Shown: in pieces, positions 7,302-10,204 of the stretch
How the letters are laid out: each line of letters begins with the position of its first letter
Numbering within the stretch: the first letter of the stretch is position 1
NCBI GenBank assembly: GCA_020724205.1
Contig: DYHK01000024.1
Span: forward strand, 1-10,204
DNA length: 10,204 bases
Origin: Candidatus Aenigmatarchaeum sp.
GTDB lineage: Archaea; Nanobdellota; Nanobdellia; Pacearchaeales; GW2011-AR1
Direction: 5' to 3'
Made by a program: the position numbers and the translations under genes
The notes under the pieces: generated by a model
Told to the model about the DNA's origin: nothing
Database searches by the model: none
Seen by the model: only the letters and a program-made list of their open reading frames with translations

Positions 7302-7631
7302 TTAAGCAGAGCCTCCTGCATTTATAGATTTAAAAACTAAAATAGTGAGGTTATCTTCAGTTTTATGTTTATTTGTAAAAAAATGCCCAGAAGAATGATA
7401 TTCTGCCATAACATATAACTCATCTACACTAGAAGGAAATATTACATATCCTCTAGAACCATCTCTCGTTCTTAAATCATAAGAATCCATATCTCCTTGC
7501 CTAATCAAAAAGCTATAGAATTTCTCATCAGGATTTACATGATCAATAATTATCCCTCCAATTAAATTATCATTCTCATTGCTAACAGGATCAAATGTTC
7601 TCCATCTAGATAAATCAAGTCTAGTATTCAT
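7302..7631 (-). CDS. Orphan 109-aa protein inside the ribosomal operon
   Basis: Not recognised. The protein is soluble, without signal peptide, membrane segment or cysteines. Its composition suggests alternating strands: NLIGGIIIDHV (22-32), EKFYSFLIRQ, a charged turn around DSYDLRTRDGSRG, GYVIFP, DELYVMAEY and NLTILVFKS near the end. It ends NAGGSA. It lies between S28e and L24e, which are normally neighbours in archaea, and is joined to both by TAA-G-ATG junctions: S28e stops one base before this ATG, and this gene stops one base before L24e. A GAGGAG at 7649-7644 inside the end of S28e can serve as its Shine-Dalgarno. It must be expressed with the ribosomal proteins; a ribosome-associated role is a reasonable inference but has no sequence support. 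Confidence 0.82.
   Translation of the reverse strand: MNTRLDLSRWRTFDPVSNENDNLIGGIIIDHVNPDEKFYSFLIRQGDMDSYDLRTRDGSRGYVIFPSSVDELYVMAEYHSSGHFFTNKHKTEDNLTILVFKSINAGGSA
7312..7317 (-). promoter_or_regulatory. Shine-Dalgarno site that fixes the L24e start
   Basis: AGGAGG on the minus strand lies inside the last codons of the upstream orphan gene, 11 bases before ATG 7300. It favours that ATG over the in-frame ATG at 7321, which lies upstream of this site. Confidence 0.7.
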
Positions 7632-7632
7632 C

Positions 7633-7920
7633 TTAAGTATACGCTCCTCTTGTAACCTTACTTCTTATTCTTCTAGCCTCAATTTCAGTTTCTCTTAACA
7701 TAAGAACATCATTTATCTTAACAGGCCCCTTAACATTTCTTCTCATACTTCTTCCCTTATTTCTCCCATCAAGAATCTTAGCCTTAACCTGAGTTACCTC
7801 TCCTCTAAATCCTGTTCTTCCAAGAATATCTTCAACAACAGCTGGAACAGCTAATCCATCTCCAATCCTGATTACCTTTTTCTTCTGCTGCTCGTTCTGT
7901 TGGTTCTTTTCATCTGCCAT
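7633..7920 (-). CDS. rps28e: Small ribosomal subunit protein S28e (eS28)
   Basis: An OB-fold protein of the archaeal/eukaryotic 30S subunit. Core family motifs are clear: [14 protein letters not shown] (32-45), RNVKGPV (61-67) and [14 protein letters not shown] (71-84). At 95 residues it is longer than the roughly 70 usual in archaea, through a Gln/Lys/Glu-rich N-terminal extension ([15 protein letters not shown]) and a basic C-terminal tail after EARRI (SKVTRGAYT). No other in-frame start exists before the conserved core, so the ATG at 7920 is used. There is no Shine-Dalgarno; a 17-base gap containing T6 separates it from the L7Ae stop, so translation may depend on L7Ae. The orphan gene follows after one base. 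Confidence 0.95.
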   Translation of the reverse strand: MADEKNQQNEQQKKKVIRIGDGLAVPAVVEDILGRTGFRGEVTQVKAKILDGRNKGRSMRRNVKGPVKINDVLMLRETEIEARRIRSKVTRGAYT

Positions 7921-7937
7921 TTTGATAAAAAATTATT

Positions 7938-8240
7938 TTAATGTTTTAAAGCATGAATGTCTTTCTCTGCTTCACCAGCTGCAATAACTGCAACAGATGA
8001 ACATGCAACCTTCAAACCAACTGAAATCCCCAACTTCTGCTTACTGTCAACTTCTCCATACTTAATACCCTTCTCCTTACATAAAAGTGCAAGGTGCTGA
8101 ATAATTTCTTTTGGAGAAACATCTGAAGCAGCAACTACAAATTTAGCAGTTCCTCTCTCTATTGCTTTTGTAACTTCGTTAGTTCCCTTCTCGATTTTTC
8201 CAGTTTTCTTTGCTTTTTCAACAATTGTATAGAAGTCCAT
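7938..8240 (-). CDS. rpl7ae: Kink-turn-binding ribosomal protein L7Ae (eL8)
   Basis: Binds kink-turns in 23S rRNA and, in archaea, box C/D and H/ACA guide RNAs and RNase P RNA. The signature [18 protein letters not shown] (13-30) holds the RNA-contacting NEVTK, and the conserved [10 protein letters not shown] and SKQKLG segments follow. At 100 residues it is shorter than the usual 115-125, mainly at the N-terminus, and the usual Pro in the 'HLP.LC' element is Ala51. The ATG at 8240 is fixed by GGAGG (8251 down to 8247) six bases upstream. The gene heads the L7Ae-S28e-orphan-L24e operon. A TATA box inside the end of the preceding gene predicts a leader of about 41 bases containing an ACCG/CGGU hairpin. 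Confidence 0.95.
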   Translation of the reverse strand: MDFYTIVEKAKKTGKIEKGTNEVTKAIERGTAKFVVAASDVSPKEIIQHLALLCKEKGIKYGEVDSKQKLGISVGLKVACSSVAVIAAGEAEKDIHALKH

Positions 8241-8246
8241 TTTTGG

Positions 8247-8251
8247 CCTCC
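8247..8251 (-). promoter_or_regulatory. Shine-Dalgarno site of L7Ae
   Basis: GGAGG on the minus strand lies six bases before the L7Ae ATG, an ideal spacing. It decides the start of this rather short L7Ae and shows the mRNA has a leader. Confidence 0.8.
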
Positions 8252-8263
8252 GTAATTTATTTC

Positions 8264-8281
8264 ACCGTTTACTTCATCGGT
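8264..8281 (-). repeat. Short GC-rich leader hairpin before L7Ae
   Basis: On the minus strand ACCG (8281-8278) and CGGT (8267-8264) are perfect inverted copies around a ten-base loop ATGAAGTAAA. They stand at or near the predicted 5' end of the L7Ae mRNA. The element also contains GATGA on the 5' side and GTGA on the 3' side, loosely like box C and box D. The stem has only four pairs, so it may be chance. Confidence 0.35.
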
Positions 8282-8291
8282 CTTAATTTAA

Positions 8292-9005
8292 TCACTCTAA
8301 GGGTTTATAAACCTTATTCTTACAAAATCTAGAAATCATAGGCCTTATTCTTGGAATTTCTGGTAACTCTTCAATCTCAGAACACCTTAAAGATGAAAAA
8401 TCTACTAATTTGCGAGCTTCTTCATTCATAGGAATTTTAATTTCTTCAATACAACTCTCTAGTTCTAAAGGTTTTTGTAAAATTCTTGGTTCTTCTTCTA
8501 AATCAACATCCACCACTATATTATATTGAGGTCTTAAAATTGCATCATATCTAGATGTTAATTCACGAGGAGAAATTAAGTCATATTGAGGTCTTAAAAG
8601 TTGAAGAGAAATTAAATCATAAAGCTTATTATGATAGTAAATACCTTCTCTAAAGAAATAATAAGCATTAATTTTTGCATTTTCTAAATCTAAAGAAGAA
8701 TAAAAAGAGGTATGAATTTCAAATGTTTTTAAATTATCAAGAGCTATAGCTCTAACATGATAAAAAGTATGTTCTTGATGTTTAGCTAATAATTGCCTCC
8801 CAAAATCATCATGGGCAAAAATGTCCAAAATATCATGAGACATATCACCAACCTTAATTTTATCTCCAATACGAGATCTTAATTTTCTATAAATAATTTC
8901 TGGATCAAGACTACTTCTTTCTACCTTAACATTAAAATACTGCTCTACAAGTTCAATACTCTTAGATTCCTTATTATAGTAATATATTTTTGTACAACAT
9001 TGCAT
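8292..9005 (-). CDS. Orphan 237-aa protein with internal short repeats
   Basis: Not recognised. It is soluble, without signal peptide or membrane segments, and starts MQCCTKIYYYNK. The N-terminal two thirds look alpha/beta; a central section is rich in Tyr and Phe (INAYYFFREGIYYHNKLYD, 112-130). Residues 129-161 consist of tandem units: YDLISLQLLRPQ, YDLISPRELTSR, YDAILRPQ, then Y. The repeats are visible in DNA as a 17-base exact copy 60 bases apart. The C-terminal 70 residues are acidic and Pro-rich (EEEPRILQKPLELES) and look disordered, ending in a basic segment. Its TATA-like TTTAAAAG (9033-9026) lies about 25 bases before the ATG, so the mRNA is probably leaderless; there is no Shine-Dalgarno. 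It follows kae1 by 33 bases. The last codons contain the L7Ae promoter. Coding status is supported by length and regular codon use. Confidence 0.8.
   Translation of the reverse strand: MQCCTKIYYYNKESKSIELVEQYFNVKVERSSLDPEIIYRKLRSRIGDKIKVGDMSHDILDIFAHDDFGRQLLAKHQEHTFYHVRAIALDNLKTFEIHTSFYSSLDLENAKINAYYFFREGIYYHNKLYDLISLQLLRPQYDLISPRELTSRYDAILRPQYNIVVDVDLEEEPRILQKPLELESCIEEIKIPMNEEARKLVDFSSLRCSEIEELPEIPRIRPMISRFCKNKVYKPLE
8302..8317 (-). promoter_or_regulatory. TATA promoter of the L7Ae operon within the preceding gene
   Basis: A perfect 12-base palindrome GGTTTATAAACC (8302-8313) contains TTTATAAA, a strong archaeal TATA box. It lies in the last codons of the 237-aa gene. Its centre predicts transcription from about 8281, leaving a 41-base leader with a good Shine-Dalgarno. 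The purine-rich bases just upstream give a partial BRE match. Because it is also coding sequence (K V Y K P L E), its promoter role is inferred from position and sequence. Confidence 0.55.
8523..8615 (-). repeat. Interleaved direct repeats inside the 237-aa gene
   Basis: A 17-base sequence ATATTGAGGTCTTAAAA (+ strand) occurs exactly at 8523-8539 and 8583-8599, 60 bases apart, encoding LRPQY twice. A second repeat, GAGAAATTAA with a nearly identical flank to TCAT, occurs at 8570-8579 and 8606-8615, 36 bases apart, encoding YDLIS twice. Both spacings are multiples of three, so the repeats keep frame. They look like a recent in-frame tandem duplication within the gene. Confidence 0.85.
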
Positions 9006-9025
9006 TTAATAGCTTAGAATACTAT

Positions 9026-9039
9026 CTTTTAAACTTTTT
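9026..9039 (-). promoter_or_regulatory. Candidate TATA/BRE promoter of the 237-aa gene
   Basis: The minus strand reads AAAAAG followed by TTTAAAAG (9033 down to 9026). The TATA-like centre is about 25 bases before ATG 9005, the spacing expected of a leaderless transcript. It lies in the 33-base gap right after the kae1 stop, so the gene may be transcribed both from here and by read-through from kae1. Confidence 0.5.
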
Positions 9040-10061
9040 TATCTCCAAGTAACCTCAACATCATCTGTTCTCTGCCTAGCACTTATATCTAACTTCTCAA
9101 AAGCTTTTGTTCCAGGTTTAATCTTAATTCCAGACTTAAACTCAATTTCTCCTAAATATGCAATCATAGCTGCGTTGTCAGTTAAAAACTGATTTTCAGG
9201 GCAGAACATCTTACAGTTTCTTGAACGACACATAATCTCAGCCATTTCTTTCAACCTAGTATTACAAGCAACTCCTCCTGCTAAAACTAATTCCTTTTTT
9301 CCAGTGTGTGCTAAAGCCCTCTCACTTGCCTCAATTAACATTGCAAACACGGTTTCCTGTAAACTAAAAGATAAATCTGCTAGCTTATACTTTTTAGAAT
9401 CTAACATCTGTTTTAACTTAGTCTGCATTCCAGAAAAACTAACATCCATTCCCTTAATAGAATAAGGAAGCTCAATATACTCTAACTTCTCTCCACTAGA
9501 CTTAGCATCCTCAACAATCTTAGCAATCTTAGGCCCTCCAGGAAAACCCAAACCAGCATGTCTTGCAAAAGTATCAATAAAATTTCCAACACCAATATCT
9601 AGAGTCTCACCAAAAACCCTATACTTTCCAGAAGCATAAGCAATTATCTGTGTATTAGCTCCAGAAGCATATAACATAACAGGATCACTAGCTCCAGTTA
9701 TACTTCCAATTTCCTGATGTGCTATACAATGATTAACAGGAACTAAAGGAACTCCTAACTCCTTAGCTAATTTCTTAGCAAAATGAATTCCTGCTAGTAA
9801 ACACGGAGCTAAACCAGGCCCCTGAGAAAATGCAATCGCTTTAATCTGTTTCTTATCAATTCCAGCAACCTCGAGTGCTTTATTTAAAATAACTTCACTT
9901 ACTTCTCTATGATGATTTGCAGCATCACTTGGTATTATCCCTCCACGCTCTGTAGTATATGCATCTTTTACATTTGCAATTACCTTCCCATTGTGTACAA
10001 TTCCAATACCAAAAGTGTGTGCTGTTGATTCAATACCTAAAATATAATTTTTATCAGACAT
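9039..10061 (-). CDS. kae1: Kae1/OSGEP (TsaD family), tRNA t6A37 threonylcarbamoyltransferase subunit
   Basis: Catalytic subunit of the KEOPS complex, which transfers threonylcarbamoyl from TC-AMP to A37 of ANN-decoding tRNAs. The 340 residues show the ASKHA fold: LGIESTAHTFGIGIV at the N-terminus (8-22), the metal-binding pair in NHCIAH (His111, His115), the nucleotide loop YASGANTQ, the ELPYSIKGMDVSFSG segment (197-211) typical of Kae1, AGGVACN (261-267), and TDNAAMIAY with metal ligand Asp295. It is not fused to the Bud32 kinase, unlike many euryarchaeal versions. The ATG at 10061 is preferred over an in-frame TTG at 10070, because TTTATATA at 10090-10083 is centred about 26 bases upstream and predicts a leaderless start exactly there. 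A U-rich terminator of the preceding gene stands just upstream, so kae1 has its own promoter. Confidence 0.95.
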   Translation of the reverse strand: MSDKNYILGIESTAHTFGIGIVHNGKVIANVKDAYTTERGGIIPSDAANHHREVSEVILNKALEVAGIDKKQIKAIAFSQGPGLAPCLLAGIHFAKKLAKELGVPLVPVNHCIAHQEIGSITGASDPVMLYASGANTQIIAYASGKYRVFGETLDIGVGNFIDTFARHAGLGFPGGPKIAKIVEDAKSSGEKLEYIELPYSIKGMDVSFSGMQTKLKQMLDSKKYKLADLSFSLQETVFAMLIEASERALAHTGKKELVLAGGVACNTRLKEMAEIMCRSRNCKMFCPENQFLTDNAAMIAYLGEIEFKSGIKIKPGTKAFEKLDISARQRTDDVEVTWR

Positions 10062-10082
10062 TAAAATCAAACACAGAATTAT

Positions 10083-10096
10083 TATATAAATCTAAT
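10083..10096 (-). promoter_or_regulatory. Archaeal BRE/TATA promoter of kae1
   Basis: The minus strand reads ATTAGA followed by TTTATATA (10090 down to 10083). The box is identical to the TATA box of serS, and the six bases before it fit the BRE pattern at five of six positions. Its centre is about 26 bases before the ATG at 10061, predicting a leaderless mRNA and excluding the alternative TTG start at 10070 unless transcription begins further upstream. Confidence 0.7.
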
Positions 10097-10097
10097 C

Positions 10098-10129
10098 AAA
10101 AAGAAAAAGTATAAATTAAAAAATAAAAA
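10098..10129 (-). terminator. U-rich terminator upstream of kae1
   Basis: Read on the minus strand this region contains four T runs of 5, 6, 5 and 5 bases within 32 bases, the form known for intrinsic termination by archaeal RNA polymerase. It lies between the stop at 10182-10180 and the kae1 TATA box, so it should end transcription of the gene beyond the window edge and insulate kae1. No hairpin is needed for this type. Confidence 0.55.
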
Positions 10130-10179
10130 CGTAGATCAAAAGAAAGTTTAGTAAAAGAAAACTTGGTGTCTTTTAGAAA

Positions 10180-10204
10180 TTACCTTCTTTTCTTTTTAGC
10201 AGAT
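10180..10204 (-). CDS. Possible C-terminal end of a gene cut by the window edge
   Basis: Reading in from the right edge, the minus strand is open for seven codons, SAKKKRR, then stops at TAA (10182-10180). The basic tail and a matching U-rich terminator 50-85 bases downstream suggest the end of a real gene, perhaps a ribosomal or other RNA-binding protein. In several archaea kae1 lies beside the ribosomal genes for S24e and S27ae, which would fit, but seven residues cannot identify it. Confidence 0.35.

Noticed and set aside
7301..7321. Longer start for L24e at ATG 7321
   Set aside because: The Shine-Dalgarno AGGAGG lies downstream of that ATG, and the conserved protein begins at MPQCSYC from ATG 7300.
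10062..10070. TTG start three codons upstream for kae1
   Set aside because: The TATA spacing predicts the mRNA to begin at about the ATG 10061, and the three extra residues are not part of the family core.
10138..10165. AAGTTT/AAACTT inverted repeat near the right edge as a hairpin terminator
   Set aside because: Only six A/T-rich pairs around a nine-base loop; the nearby T runs explain termination better.
1..10204. CRISPR array, insertion sequence, integrase, toxin-antitoxin or defence genes
   Set aside because: No spaced repeats, transposase motifs or terminal inverted repeats were seen; the only direct repeats are inside the 237-aa gene and keep its frame.

Overview
The window reads as chromosomal DNA of an AT-rich archaeon, probably a DPANN lineage close to Woesearchaeota or Pacearchaeota. 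The archaeal evidence is direct: eukaryote-like ribosomal proteins (L7Ae/eL8, S28e/eS28, L24e/eL24), the universal tRNA-modification protein Kae1, and TATA boxes spaced for archaeal initiation. It also carries a bacterial-type DNA gyrase, as many archaea do through old transfer from bacteria. The DPANN placement is inferred from small compact genes, unfused Kae1, AT-rich codon use and several short orphan proteins; it is not proven.

Layout, left to right. (1) serS on the + strand, with a TATA box spaced for a leaderless mRNA. (2) A 394-base convergent gap holding an open +1-frame extension behind serS and an AT-only inverted repeat. (3) A three-gene minus-strand operon gyrB-HIT-gyrA, in which a HIT-family gene sits between the two gyrase subunits with almost no spacing. 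(4) A 165-base divergent promoter region with a 9-bp hairpin beside the gyrB Shine-Dalgarno. (5) A small + strand orphan gene of 83 codons that converges on the next operon. (6) A minus-strand ribosomal operon L7Ae-S28e-(109-aa orphan)-L24e. (7) A 237-aa minus-strand orphan with internal repeats. (8) kae1 on the minus strand. (9) A U-rich terminator and what looks like the basic C-terminus of a further minus-strand gene cut by the window edge.

Functionally this is housekeeping: tRNA charging, tRNA t6A modification, DNA supercoiling and ribosome assembly. Gene starts fall into two classes. Four genes (serS, the 83-aa gene, the 237-aa gene and kae1) have a TATA-like box about 26 bases before the start codon, implying leaderless mRNAs. 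Operon heads gyrB and L7Ae have leaders with good Shine-Dalgarno sites, and three internal genes are joined by an identical TAA-G-ATG junction with a purine-rich site inside the upstream gene.

No CRISPR array, insertion sequence, tRNA, rRNA or defence system is visible. I do not see a convincing undescribed system. The best leads are the HIT protein with an altered histidine triad inside the gyrase operon, the frame-shifted extension behind serS, the orphan in the ribosomal operon, and the two leader hairpins.
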